Assembly (NCBI RefSeq): GCF_002899455.1 | Contig: NZ_PPFB01000001.1 | Span: 5,803,001 to 5,867,000 of the forward strand | Origin: Streptomyces sp. DH-12 | Lineage (GTDB): Bacteria > Actinomycetota > Actinomycetes > Streptomycetales > Streptomycetaceae | Length of the DNA: 64,000 nt | Direction: 5' to 3' | In this document: positions 47,986-61,078 of the stretch, in pieces | How positions within the stretch are numbered: position 1 is the stretch's first letter | Layout: the number at the start of each line of letters is the position of its first letter | The notes under the pieces: model-generated | Database searches by the model: none | Seen by the model: only the letters and a program-made list of their open reading frames with translations | What the model was told of the DNA's origin: nothing | Program-made: the position numbers and the translations under genes

Positions 47986-49478
47986 GACGTCCGGCACCTC
48001 TCCACGAACCGAAGGGCGACACCGGGCGCCGACGCCCAGTGGGTGTGCAGATAACTGGCGTGCACGCTCTTCCCGACGAACCCTTCGACCCGCCGCTCAG
48101 GCGTGCGCAGCCCCCACGCGGGGGAGCCCCCGGCCCCCGGCTCGACGACCGTCCGGTGGAACTCGTGCCCCCGCATCCGCGTCCCGGCCGCGGCCAGCAC
48201 GCTGTCGGAGACGGCCACGGCGTCCCGGTACCCGAGCGTCAACCGCTCCGACATCCGCGCGGAGGCGTCGAGCACGCCGCACATGGGCATCCCGTCCAGC
48301 TCCCGGCAGAGGTACAACAGCCCGGCACACTCGGCGGCGACGGGGGCGCCACCCGCGGCGAGCCCGGCAATCCGCTCGCGCAGGGCTTCGTTGGCGGACA
48401 GCTCGGAGGCGTACACCTCGGGGAAACCCCCACCGATGACGACCCCGGCGGTCCCGTCGGGCAACTCCTCGTCCCGCAGAGGATCAAAGGTGACGACCTC
48501 CGCCCCGGCGGCGGTCAACAACTCGGCGTGCTCGGCATAGGAAAAGGTGAACGCGGCCCCGCCGGCGAGGGCGATGACCGGGTCCCTCGGCTTCTCGGAC
48601 GACGTGGCCGCCGCTCCCGGTCCGTCCGGCGTTCGAGGACGAGGTCCGCCAGGGCCGACGAGGGGGTCCGGGGGCGAAGCCCCCGGGGCCGGGACGGGAA
48701 GGGGCGGCGGGGGCGAAGAAAAGAGGGCGTCACCCGCGTCCCAAGCCGCACCCGCCAGTGACCCCGCACTGTACGCGAGGGCGACAAGCCCTTCGAGATC
48801 ACACCCGTCGGCAACCAACGCCCCCATCGCCTGGACGGCGCCGACAGCCGAGTCGCCCCGCTCAGCCACAGGCACGAGCCCCAGATGCCGAGACGGGGTC
48901 TCCACCCCCGCGCCCCGCCGCAACACCCCCATCACAGGAACCCCGACGGCCTCCAACGCCTCCCGCAGCAACGCCTCATGCCGCTCCGACCCCACCTTGT
49001 TGAGGATCACGCCCCCGACCCGCACCTCCGGATCGAAGCTCACGAACCCCTGCACCAGGGCCGCCACCGACCGCGCCTGCGCCGACGCGTCGACGACCAG
49101 CACCACCGGCGCCCGCAACACCTTCGCGACCTGCGCGGTGGACGCCAGTTCCCCCTCACCGGCCGCCCCGTCGAACAGCCCCATCACGCCCTCGACGACG
49201 GCGATGTCACACCCCCGCGCCCCGTGCGCGAACAACGGGGCCACCAGCTCGGTGCCGCACAGGTACGCGTCGAGGTTCCGCCCCACCCGCCCCGTGGCGA
49301 GCGCGTGGTACCCGGGATCGATGTAGTCGGGCCCCACCTTGTGCGGCGACACGGTCATCCCGCGCGCCGACAACGCGGCCATCAGCCCCGTGGCGACGGT
49401 GGTCTTCCCGCTCCCCGAGGACGGCGCGGCGATGACCAGCCGGGGGACGGTGAGGACGGAGGCGACGGACCCCGTCAC
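47982..49478 (-). CDS. cobB: Cobyrinate/hydrogenobyrinate a,c-diamide synthase
   Basis: A 498-residue amidotransferase. The N-terminal ATP domain has PSSGSGKTTVATGLMAAL (about 15-32), HKVGPDYIDPGYHALATGR and VVEGVMGLFDG. The C-terminal glutaminase has GGGFPEVYASELSANEALR, PVAAECAGLLYLC with nucleophile Cys, and SVHASYLHTHW with the final His. Between the two domains is a Pro-rich linker of about 40 residues encoded by a Streptomyces intergenic-type repeat (48620-48708). GTG start overlaps the cobO stop. Confidence 0.93.
   Translation of the reverse strand: MTGSVASVLTVPRLVIAAPSSGSGKTTVATGLMAALSARGMTVSPHKVGPDYIDPGYHALATGRVGRNLDAYLCGTELVAPLFAHGARGCDIAVVEGVMGLFDGAAGEGELASTAQVAKVLRAPVVLVVDASAQARSVAALVQGFVSFDPEVRVGGVILNKVGSERHEALLREALEAVGVPVMGVLRRGAGVETPSRHLGLVPVAERGDSAVGAVQAMGALVADGCDLEGLVALAYSAGSLAGAAWDAGDALFSSPPPPLPVPAPGASPPDPLVGPGGPRPRTPDGPGAAATSSEKPRDPVIALAGGAAFTFSYAEHAELLTAAGAEVVTFDPLRDEELPDGTAGVVIGGGFPEVYASELSANEALRERIAGLAAGGAPVAAECAGLLYLCRELDGMPMCGVLDASARMSERLTLGYRDAVAVSDSVLAAAGTRMRGHEFHRTVVEPGAGGSPAWGLRTPERRVEGFVGKSVHASYLHTHWASAPGVALRFVERCRTS
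48620..48708. repeat. Streptomyces intergenic-type repeat inside cobB
   Basis: GTCCGTCCGGCGTTCGAGGA, CGAGGTCCGCCAGGGCCGAC, a CCGGGGGC-GAA-GCCCCCGG hairpin (48668-48686) and CGGGACGGGAAGGGGCGG follow in the order of a sequence very common between Streptomyces genes. Here the reading frame stays open and gives a Pro/Ala/Gly linker. Confidence 0.65.
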
Positions 49479-50083
49479 CACTCGATCCCCCTCTGCCCCT
49501 TCTGCCCGACGTCCATCGGGTGCTTCACCTTGGACATGTCGGTCACCAGATCGGCGCAGTCCACCAGTTCCGCCGGCGCGTTGCGCCCCGTGATCACCAC
49601 GTGCTGCGTCCCCGGCCGCTCCCGCAGCACGGACACCACCTCGGCCGTGTCCACCCACCCCCAGTGCATCGGGTAGGCGAACTCGTCCAGCACGTACAGC
49701 CGGTACGTCTCGGCGGCCAGGTCCCGCTTGACCTGCTCCCAGCCCTCGCGGGCCTTCTCCTCGTTGCTGACGTTGTCCCCCTGCAGCTCGCGCTGCACCC
49801 AGGACCAGCCCTCGCCCATCTTGTGCCAGGCGACGGACCCGCCCTCACCGGAGTCCCCGAGCACCCGCAGCGCCCGCTCCTCGCCGACCTTCCACTTCGC
49901 CGACTTGACGAACTGGAACACCCCGATCGGCCACCCCTGGTTCCAGGCGCGCAACGCCAGCCCGAACGCGGCGGTCGACTTGCCCTTGCCCACGCCCGTG
50001 TGGACGACGACCAGCGGCCGGTTCCTCCGCTGCCGCGTCGTCAGACCGTCGTCGGGCACGACACTCGGCTGCCCCTTCGGCAT
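49475..50083 (-). CDS. cobO: Corrinoid adenosyltransferase
   Basis: A 202-residue CobO/BtuR. The P-loop VVHTGVGKGKSTAAFG is at about residues 26-41; WSWVQRELQGDNVSNEEKAREGW, LYVLDEFAYPMHWGWV and GRNAPAELVDCADLVTDM follow. It attaches adenosyl to cobalt of cob(I)yrinate a,c-diamide. The ATG overlaps the chelatase stop (TAATG). Confidence 0.95.
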   Translation of the reverse strand: MPKGQPSVVPDDGLTTRQRRNRPLVVVHTGVGKGKSTAAFGLALRAWNQGWPIGVFQFVKSAKWKVGEERALRVLGDSGEGGSVAWHKMGEGWSWVQRELQGDNVSNEEKAREGWEQVKRDLAAETYRLYVLDEFAYPMHWGWVDTAEVVSVLRERPGTQHVVITGRNAPAELVDCADLVTDMSKVKHPMDVGQKGQRGIEW

Positions 50084-52079
50084 TACGCGGCCCTCCCCTG
50101 CACGTCCTTCACCAGTCCGGCGATGCTGTCCGCCCGCAGCTCGTCCAGCGTCACCGCGGTCCCGCCCAGCTCACCGGCGAGCCGCCCGGCCAGCCCCAGT
50201 CGCACCGGCCCCGACTCGCAGTCCACGACCACCGAGGCGATGCCCTCCGCCGCGAACAGCCGCGCCGCACGCGACGCCAGCGCCACCGGCTCCGGCCCGC
50301 CGGTCGCCCGCCCGTCGGTCACCACCACGACCAGGGCCCGCCGCGCGGGGTCCCGCAGCCGCTCCACCCGCAACACGTCGTGCGCCCTGAGCAGCCCGGC
50401 CGCCAGCGGGGTGCGTCCGCCGGTCGGCAGCGACTCCAGCCGGGCCGCCGCCGCGTCCACCGACGAGGTCGGAGGCAGCGCGACGTCGGCCGACGCCCCC
50501 CGGAAGGTCACCAGGCCCACCTTGTCCCGCCGCTGGTAGGCGTCGAGCAGCAGCGACAGCACGGCGCCCTTCACGGCGCCCATCCGCTGCCGCGCGGCCA
50601 TGGACCCGGAGGCGTCCACGACGAACAGCACGAGATTGCCCTCGCGGCCCTCCCGGGTCGCCTGCCGCAGATCGTCGCGGCGCACGACGAGACCGCGCCC
50701 GGAGCGTCCCCGGGCCCGCTGGTGCGGCGCGGCGGCCCGCACGGTCGCCGCGAGGTGCAGCGCGGTCAGCGTCCCCTCGGGCCGGCGCGCACCCGTCGTG
50801 CGCCCGTGCTCGGTACGGGCCCGCGACCGCCGCCCGGCGGCCCCCGCCCCGACCCCGGGAACGCTCAGCGCCTTCGTGCGGAAGGGCTCGGAGGCCCGCA
50901 CGGGCGACTGCTCCCCGGCCCCGCCGGGCGCGGGCTCGCCCTCACCGCCCTCGGGCCGGGACGCCGCGTCCCCGCCCTGCGGCCCGCTGTCCGGAGCCGG
51001 CTCCCCGCCGCCCCCGCCGGGCCCGCCCTCAGGACCGTCGTCATCGGGGCCGGGGCCGGGGTCGTCGTCACCCCCGAACTCCTCCAGCGTCTCGTCCAGC
51101 TTGTCCTCGTCCAGCCCCGGCGCGTCGAACGGGTTGCGCCGCCGCCGATGGGGGAGAGCCAGCAGCGCCGCCTGCCGCACGTCCTCGGCGAGCACCTCCG
51201 TCCGCCCGGCCCAGGCGGCCAGCGCGGTCGCCGTGCGCGCCATCACGATGTCGGCCCGCATGCCGTCCACCTCGAAGGCCGCGCAGGTCGCCGCGATCTG
51301 CCGCAGCGCGGCATCCCCCAGCCGCACCGACGGCAGCACCTCCCGCGCCGCGACGATCCGCTGCCGTACGGCGGCCTCCTCGTCGGCCCACCGCGCGGCG
51401 AAGGCGGCCGGATCGTCCTCGTACGCCAGCCGCCGCCGGACCACCTCGACCCGCTGGTCCGGCTCCCGGGACGCGGCGACCTCGACGGTCAGCCCGAACC
51501 GGTCCAGCAACTGCGGCCGCAGCTCGCCCTCCTCCGGGTTCATCGTCCCGACGAGCAGGAACCGCGCCGCGTGCCGAACGGAGACGCCCTCGCGCTCCAC
51601 GTACGAGGCGCCCATCGCCGCCGCGTCCAGCAGCAGGTCGACCAGGTGGTCATGCAGGAGATTGACCTCGTCGACGTACAGGATGCCCCGGTGGGCGGCG
51701 GCGAGCAGCCCCGGCTCGAACGCCTTCACGCCCTCCGAGAGCGCCCGCTCGATGTCCAGCGCACCGACCAGCCGGTCCTCGGAGGCGCCGACGGGCAGCT
51801 CCACCATCCGCGCGGGACGCGCGGTGCCGCCGCCCCCGCCCTCGTGCGGCCCGTCCGGGCACCCCGGGTCGGGCGACGCGGGGTCGCAGGAGAACCGGCA
51901 TCCCGGCACCACGGCGACCTCCGGCAGCAGCGAGGTCAAGGCCCGTACCGCCGTCGACTTGGCGGTGCCCTTCTCGCCGCGCACCAGCACACCGCCGACC
52001 GACGGCGACACCGCGTTCAGCAGCAGCGCGAGCCGCAGGTCGTCCTGGCCGACGACGGCCGTGAAAGGAAAGGGGGTGG

Positions 52080-52083
<4 letters not shown>
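50083..52083 (-). CDS. ChlI-ChlD fused chelatase subunit
   Basis: A 666-residue protein joining a ChlI-like AAA+ domain and a ChlD-like integrin I domain. The AAA+ part has Walker A VRGEKGTAKSTAVRAL (about 35-50), Walker B ILYVDEVNLLHDHLVDLLLDAA and the arginine-finger region QLLDRFGLTVEV. An acidic and Pro-rich linker (about 320-400) leads to the MIDAS motif FVVDASGSMAARQRMG. It is the likely ATPase partner of the neighbouring CobN for cobalt insertion, in place of CobS/CobT. GTG overlaps the cobN stop. Confidence 0.9.
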
Positions 52084-55741
<3,658 letters not shown>

Positions 55742-55745
<4 letters not shown>

Positions 55746-57253
55746 GCGGGCGCTCCTGGTGGGATGAAGGGCAGTCCTCGTGGCGCGCCGGACTCGATGA
55801 GCCGCCACAGCGCGTCCGTGTCCGCGTGCTGTTCGATCAGGTCGCCGAGCCGGTCGAGCTGCTCCTCGCGCAGCGCGGCGAAGGAGGTGTCGGGGGCCGG
55901 CACGAAACGGCGTCCCGCGCGGTCGGCCACCGCGCGCAGGAACGCCCGCCGGAACCCGTCCGACTCCAGCGCGCCGTGCCAGTGCGTGCCCCACGTGCCG
56001 CCCACCCGGCAGCCGTCCAGGAAGGCTTCGCCGCCCCGTACGTCGGCGACCCCGTGATGGATCTCGTACCCCTCGACGCGCTCGCCGAGGGCCTCGCCGA
56101 CCGGGCGGGCCAGGGTCTTCTCGCGGGCGAACCGCACCCGTACGGGCAGCACGCCGAGCCCGTCCACGCGGCCGGCGCGGCTCTCCACGTCGTCCTCGAT
56201 GCGCTCGCCGAGGAGCTGGAAGCCGCCGCAGACGCCCAGCAGCGGCCGGCCCTCGGCGGCCCGCCGCACCAGGGCGTCCGCCAGCCCGCGCTCGCGCAGC
56301 CAGCGCAGCGCCCGCACGGTCCCGCGGGTGCCCGGCACGACCACGAGGTCCGCGTCGGCGAGTTCGTCCGGCCGGTCCACGAACCGCACCACGACGCCCG
56401 GTTCGGCGGCGAGCGCGTCCACGTCGGTGAAGTTGGACATCAGCGGCACCGCGCACACCGCGACCCGCAGCACCTCCTCGCCGACCGGCGCGGTCACCGC
56501 GGACTCCCGCACCGCGCCCCTGAGCGACACCCTGAGGCCGTCCTCCTCGTCGATGCCGAGCCCGTGCCGGAACGGCAGCACGCCATAGGTGCGCCGCCCG
56601 GTCAGGCCGTGCAGCATCCGAAGGCCCGGCTCCAGCAGCGAGACGTCCCCGCGGAACTTGTTCACCAGGAACCCGGCGACCAGCTCCTGGTCCTCGGGGG
56701 AGAGCAGGGCGACCGTGCCGAAGAAGGAGGCGAAGACGCCGCCCCGGTCGATGTCCCCGACGACGAGGACCGGCAGACCGGCGTTGCGGGCGAGGCCCAT
56801 GTTGACGATGTCGGTGCGGCGCAGGTTGATCTCCGCGGGGCTTCCGGCGCCCTCGCAGATCACCGCGTCGTACTCGCTCCGCAGCCGGTCCAGGCAGTCC
56901 AGGACCGTGCCGAGGAGGCTCTCCTGACGGCCGCCGTGGTAACCGCGTGCGCTCATCTCGCCGACCGGGCGGCCCATCAGCACCACCTGGCTGGACCGCT
57001 CGCCGCCCGGCTTCAGCAGCACCGGGTTCATCAGCGCCGTCGGCTCCACCCGGCACGCCTGGGCCTGCATGGCCTGGGCCCGCCCGATCTCGGCGCCCTC
57101 GCGCGTGACGAACGAGTTCAGCGACATGTTCTGCGCCTTGAACGGCGCGACCTTCACGCCCCGGCGCACCAGCCACCGGCAGATCCCGGCGGTGACCACG
57201 CTCTTGCCGGCGTCCGAGGTCGTCCCGGCGACCAGCAGTCCGCCACCGCTCAC
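55742..57253 (-). CDS. cobQ: Adenosylcobyric acid synthase
   Basis: A 503-residue amidotransferase that amidates four side chains. The ATP domain opens LLVAGTTSDAGKSVVTAGICRWL, followed by FKAQNMSLNSFVT, ICEGAGSPAEINLRRTDIVNMG and VGDIDRGGVFASFFGTVAL. The glutaminase has PLLGVCGGFQLLGERI with the catalytic Cys and EGYEIHHGV. GTG at 57253 overlaps the cobD stop; its end overlaps cobN. Confidence 0.95.
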
Positions 57254-58191
57254 GTCGCACGTCCCTTCAGTACGCGCCGCGCGGCCGCCCCGGCCGCGAG
57301 CGCGAGCCAGCCGACCCGCCGCGACAGGCGTACCGCCCGCTCGATGTCGGCCACGGCGACGGGGCGCCCGCCGCTGTTGAGGACGGGCCGGTGCTCGACC
57401 CGGCCGCCGTAGGACAGGGTTCCGCCGAGCCGTACGCCGAGCGCGCCCGCGAAGGACGCCTCCACGGGACCGGCGTTGGGGCTGGGGTGCCGCGCCGCGT
57501 CCGCACGCCAGGCCCGTACCGCCCCGCGCGGGTCCGGCCCGCTCAGTGCGGCGAGCACGGCCGTCAGGCGCGCCCCCGGCCAGCCGGCGACGTCGTCGAG
57601 GCGGGCGGAGGCCCAGCCGTAGCGGCGGTGACGGGGCGACTTGTGCCCCACCATCGCGTCCAGGGTGTTGACGGCCCGGAAGCCCACCAGGCCCGGGACC
57701 CCGGCGACCGCGCCCCACACCAGGGCGCCCACCACGGCGTCGGAGGTGTTCTCGGCCACGGACTCCACCACGGCGCGGGCGATCCCGTCGGCGTCCAGCG
57801 CCTGCGGGTCCCGGCCGCACAGGTGCGGCAGCCGCTCCCGGGCGGCCTCGACGTCACCGGACTCCAGGGCCCGCCCGACGGCACGCGCCTCCCGGGCCAG
57901 CGAGGTGCCGCCGACGACGGCCCAGGTGGCGACGCCGGTCAGGGCGACGGAAGCGGTGGGGGAACGGCGTACGGCGCGGGCGGCCAGGCCGCCGAGCGCG
58001 ACGGCGCCGCCGACGCACACGGCGGTGTGCACGGCCCCGCGGCCCCGGTCGTCCTGCCACAGCACCCGCTCCACGGCAGCCGCGGCCCGCCCGAAAGCGG
58101 CGACCGGGTGTCCACGGCGGGGATCGCCGAACAGCAGGTCGCCGAGGAGGCCGGCGGCGGCGCCGTACGCGAACACGCGATCGGCACCCAT
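57250..58191 (-). CDS. cobD: Adenosylcobinamide-phosphate synthase
   Basis: A 313-residue integral membrane protein of the CbiB/CobD family. It has AAGLLGDLLFGDPRRGHPVAAFGRA (4-30), EAARERLPHLCGRDPQALDADGIARAVVESVAENTSDAVVGAL, AVNTLDAMVGHKSPRHRRYGWASARLDDVAGWPGARL and DAARHPSPNAGPVEASFAGALGVRLGG, all conserved. It attaches aminopropanol to adenosylcobyrate. No ribosome site precedes its ATG; a 26-codon frame ends 4 nt upstream, so translation probably depends on coupling to that leader. Confidence 0.93.
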   Translation of the reverse strand: MGADRVFAYGAAAGLLGDLLFGDPRRGHPVAAFGRAAAAVERVLWQDDRGRGAVHTAVCVGGAVALGGLAARAVRRSPTASVALTGVATWAVVGGTSLAREARAVGRALESGDVEAARERLPHLCGRDPQALDADGIARAVVESVAENTSDAVVGALVWGAVAGVPGLVGFRAVNTLDAMVGHKSPRHRRYGWASARLDDVAGWPGARLTAVLAALSGPDPRGAVRAWRADAARHPSPNAGPVEASFAGALGVRLGGTLSYGGRVEHRPVLNSGGRPVAVADIERAVRLSRRVGWLALAAGAAARRVLKGRAT

Positions 58192-58195
58192 GGGG

Positions 58196-58276
58196 TCAGC
58201 CGGTGACGGAACCGGAGGGAACGGCCCCGGAGGCGGGTGGGGTGTCGCTGATCGACCTCGACAGGCAGCCGCGCAT
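58196..58276 (-). CDS. 26-residue leader reading frame before cobD
   Basis: An ATG at 58276, with TGAGGA 9-10 nt upstream, opens 26 codons (MRGCLSRSISDTPPASG..., ending SGSVTG) and stops with TGA at 58198-58196, 4 nt before the cobD ATG. It lies directly after the cobalamin riboswitch. The arrangement suggests the riboswitch controls the ribosome site of this small frame, and cobD is reached by reinitiation. Whether the peptide itself has a role is unknown. Confidence 0.6.
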   Translation of the reverse strand: MRGCLSRSISDTPPASGAVPSGSVTG

Positions 58277-58284
58277 GGCGATAT

Positions 58285-58450
58285 GTCCTCACTCAGGGTG
58301 TCCACGCCCTGGTTCGACGAGACCGGCGGTGAGAGTTCCTGGCTCCCGGGGTGGTCACCCCGGTGACAGTGGCGGGACCGCGCCGGATTCGCACCGGCTT
58401 CCTCTCCTGCCGCCGTGTTGGCGGAGGCAGTCCACCATGCTCCCGGAAGG
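58285..58450 (-). promoter_or_regulatory. Cobalamin riboswitch
   Basis: On the minus strand the AdoCbl core is clear: GAAGCCGGTGCGAATCCGGC, then GCGGTCCCGCCACTGT (about 58368-58403), and the B12-box side GCCAGGAACTC (about 58333-58343). A P-stem CTGCCTCCGCC/GGCGGCAGG precedes it. Boundaries are approximate. It precedes the cobD-cobQ-cobN run and would lower expression when cobalamin is plentiful, probably at translation, since the leader frame follows within about 10 nt. Confidence 0.93.
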
Positions 58451-58563
58451 GCCGTCAACTTGCCGTTGACCTGCGGGGCTGAAGTGTGCCGAGGCCCACA
58501 GAGGGACTCACGTGGGTGAACGGCGTGACCGGCGTGACCGGCCCGCGGGGGCGCGGACACGGC

Positions 58564-58603
58564 GGCGGGCGGGACGGGAGCGGCCGCTCCCGTCCCGCCC
58601 GCC
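58564..58603. terminator. 40-bp perfect palindrome, terminator
   Basis: The 20 bases from 58564 (GGCGGGCGGGACGGGAGCGG) are followed without a gap by their exact complement to 58603. It is 18 bp past the stop of the small membrane protein gene and separates the phosphate transporter operon from the riboswitch. Confidence 0.8.
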
Positions 58604-58621
58604 CACGCGTGCGGCCTGCCG

Positions 58622-58843
58622 TCAGGCCATGATCAGGTGGATGCCGTAGCCCACCGCCGCCGCGCACGCGGCGAAGCAGGCGTAGGCGCCGGTGACCGCG
58701 AGAGCCGTGGACCGGCCCTCCGCGGCGGCCCGCTCGCGGCGGGACATGCCGGAGATGCCGAGGGTGAACAGGGCCACCAGGGCCACGGTGACCACGAGGC
58801 TGACGCCGAAGACGGAACCGAGGGCCGCCCAGTCGATCTTCAT
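58622..58843 (-). CDS. Small two-helix membrane protein next to Pit transporter
   Basis: A 73-residue protein with two transmembrane helices (about 8-30 and 47-70) and a short charged loop (SRRERAAAEGRS) between them. AGAAGAGC precedes the ATG. It starts 31 bp after the phosphate transporter stop on the same strand and is probably co-transcribed. I recall the same pairing beside pitH2 in S. coelicolor. Its function is unknown; a small accessory subunit of the transporter is conceivable. Confidence 0.8.
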   Translation of the reverse strand: MKIDWAALGSVFGVSLVVTVALVALFTLGISGMSRRERAAAEGRSTALAVTGAYACFAACAAAVGYGIHLIMA

Positions 58844-58874
58844 GGTGCTCTTCTTCCTTCGTGCCGGGTCGTGG

Positions 58875-60128
58875 TCAGACGGACGTCTTGGCCGGCGGGC
58901 CCGCCGGGTCGCCGGCCGTCGGCGCCGGGATGGAGGCCGTGAGGTCCTCGGCCACGGTGCCGGCCGGGGGCGGGGTCACGGCGGCCATCGCCTGGGTCAC
59001 CACGCCGGACGGCTCCTCACCGGTGCCGTCGTGGTCGTTGACGTTGGTGTGGTCGACGATCTCGCGCCGGGAGATCTTCCAGATGGCCGCGCTGGAGGCG
59101 ACCAGGAAGACGGCCACCACGGCGGTGCCCCAGTCGCCGAAGCCGCAGACCCACTCGGCGAGCGCCGCGACCAGGGCGGCGGCCGGCAGGGTCAGGCCCC
59201 AGGCGACGAACATCCGGGTGGCCGTGGACCAGCGGACCACGCCGCCCTTGCGGCCCAGGCCGGCGCCCATGACGGCGCCGGAGACGGAGTGCGTCGTGGA
59301 CAGGGAGAAGCCGAGGTGCGAGGAGGCCAGGATGACCGTCGCGGCGCTGGTCTGGGCGGCGAAGCCCTGCTGCGGCTGGAGGTCGGTCAGGCCCTTGCCC
59401 ATGGTGCGGATGATCCGCCAGCCGCCGAGGTAGGTGCCGAGGGCGATGGCGATGCCCGCCGAGAGGATGACCCACATGGGCGGGTCGGAGTCGGGGGCGA
59501 GGGTGCCGCCGGCCACCAGGGCGAGGGTGATGATGCCCATCGTCTTCTGGGCGTCGTTGGTGCCGTGGGCCAGGGAGACCAGGCCGGCGGAGGCGATCTG
59601 GCCGGCGCGGTAGCCCTTCGCGGAGGCCTTGTCGTCGGCGTTGCGGCCCATGCGGTAGGTGAGCCGGGTCGCGAGCATCGCGGCGACGCCGGCCACCAGC
59701 GGGGCGGCGATCGCGGGGATCAGGACCTTGGTGACCAGCACGTCGCCGTGCACCGCGCCGAAGCCGGCGGAGGCGACCGTGGCGCCGATCAGACCGCCCA
59801 TGAGGGCGTGGGAGGAGCTGGACGGCAGACCCACCAGCCAGGTGAGGAGATTCCAGAGGATCGCGCCGACCAGTGCGGCGAAGATGACCTCGGGACGGAT
59901 GCCGGCCTCGTCGACGAGGCCCTTGGAGATCGTGTTGGCGACCTCCACCGAGAGAAAAGCACCCACAAGGTTGAGGACGGCGGACATGGCCACTGCCGCC
60001 TTGGGCCTCATCGCACCGGTCGAAATGGTCGTTGCCATCGCGTTCGCGGTGTCGTGGAAACCGTTCGTGAAATCGAACGCGAGTGCGGTTACCACCACAA
60101 TCGCGAGGATCAGCGAGAAGCTTTCCAT
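58875..60128 (-). CDS. Low-affinity inorganic phosphate transporter, Pit family
   Basis: A 417-residue permease with about ten helices in two PD001131-like repeats. Each repeat carries the family signature: DFTNGFHDTANAMATTISTGAM (about 19-40) and GLVSLAHGTNDAQKTMGIIT (about 203-222), plus GLPSSSSHALMGGLIG. It carries metal-phosphate with protons. The cytoplasmic C-terminus is long and Pro/Ala-rich. A PHO box at 60165-60197 implies PhoP control. The small membrane gene follows. Confidence 0.95.
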   Translation of the reverse strand: MESFSLILAIVVVTALAFDFTNGFHDTANAMATTISTGAMRPKAAVAMSAVLNLVGAFLSVEVANTISKGLVDEAGIRPEVIFAALVGAILWNLLTWLVGLPSSSSHALMGGLIGATVASAGFGAVHGDVLVTKVLIPAIAAPLVAGVAAMLATRLTYRMGRNADDKASAKGYRAGQIASAGLVSLAHGTNDAQKTMGIITLALVAGGTLAPDSDPPMWVILSAGIAIALGTYLGGWRIIRTMGKGLTDLQPQQGFAAQTSAATVILASSHLGFSLSTTHSVSGAVMGAGLGRKGGVVRWSTATRMFVAWGLTLPAAALVAALAEWVCGFGDWGTAVVAVFLVASSAAIWKISRREIVDHTNVNDHDGTGEEPSGVVTQAMAAVTPPPAGTVAEDLTASIPAPTAGDPAGPPAKTSV

Positions 60129-60164
60129 TTACCCAGGCAATCGTTCGAGGTCATTGGCTGGTCG

Positions 60165-60197
60165 AATGTAGGTAACCAGGGTGAACGGAAGATGAAC
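60165..60197 (-). promoter_or_regulatory. PHO box (PhoP direct repeats)
   Basis: On the minus strand three 11-bp units follow each other: GTTCATCTTCC (60197-60187), GTTCACCCTGG (60186-60176) and TTACCTACATT (60175-60165). The first two match the Streptomyces PhoP unit GTTCACCNNNN well. They lie 37-69 bp before the phosphate transporter start. Confidence 0.75.
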
Positions 60198-60292
60198 TGG
60201 AATGGGCATCGTGGTGACCGTAAGAGGGGGTGGGTACTCCGCCGTACAGCCCAGGCCGCCTGGGTCCCCGGGCTCCTGGCAGGATCCCCCTC

Positions 60293-61078
60293 ATGGCCGA
60301 AGAGCACCGGACCGGACAGAAAGCGGAAGGCGCTGTGCGTGACGCCCCGGACACGCGCGGCAAGGGCTCCGGGAGCGGGGCCGAGGAGGTGGCGCACGCC
60401 TGGGCGGAGCTCGTCGGGACCGCCCGCCGGACCGTGGCCGACGGGCTCGTCGTCGGCACCTCGGGCAACGTCTCGGTACGGGTCGGCGACACCGTCCTCG
60501 TCACGCCCTCGGGGATCCCGTACGACCGGCTCACCCCGGCCGACGTCACCGGGGTGGACCTCACGGGCCGGCAGGTGCTCGGCACGCTGGTCCCCACCAG
60601 CGAGCTGCCCCTGCATCTGGCCGTCCACCGCGCGACCGACGCGCGCGCCGTCGTGCACACCCACGCCGTGCACGCGACCGCCGTCTCCACCCTCGTCGAC
60701 GAACTGCCGGCGATCCACTACATGACCGCCGCCCTCGGCGGCCCCGTCCGCGTGGCCCGCTACGCCACCTACGGCACCCCGGAACTGGCCGAGAACACCC
60801 TGCGTGCCCTCGACGGCCGCACCGGCTGCCTGATGCGGAACCACGGCACCCTGACCCACGGCGCCACCCTCGACCAGGCGTACGACCGCACCGCCCAGCT
60901 CGAGTGGATGTGCCGGGTGTGGCTCACCGCCTCCTCCGTGCCGGGCATGACCCCCAGCCTGCTCGGTCCCGAACAGCTCGCGGAGGCGGGCGAGCGGCTG
61001 AGGGGGTACGGGCAGTCCCCGGCCGGCGGACGGGCGGCCCCCGAGCCGCCCGGGCGCGAGACCGGCAAGTCGGCATGA
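60293..61078 (+). CDS. Class II aldolase/adducin-family protein
   Basis: A 261-residue protein of the L-fuculose-phosphate aldolase fold. GLVVGTSGNVSVRVGDTVLVTPSGIPYDRLTP is the phosphate-binding region; ARAVVHTHAVHATAVS supplies two metal histidines and CLMRNHGTLTHG a third. The catalytic acidic residue is probably Glu in TSELPLHLAVHR. It may act on a phosphorylated deoxysugar; the substrate is open. The frame could begin at 60230, but the ATG at 60293 with CAGGAT 7 nt upstream (leaderless type) is preferred. Confidence 0.87.
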   Translation: MAEEHRTGQKAEGAVRDAPDTRGKGSGSGAEEVAHAWAELVGTARRTVADGLVVGTSGNVSVRVGDTVLVTPSGIPYDRLTPADVTGVDLTGRQVLGTLVPTSELPLHLAVHRATDARAVVHTHAVHATAVSTLVDELPAIHYMTAALGGPVRVARYATYGTPELAENTLRALDGRTGCLMRNHGTLTHGATLDQAYDRTAQLEWMCRVWLTASSVPGMTPSLLGPEQLAEAGERLRGYGQSPAGGRAAPEPPGRETGKSA

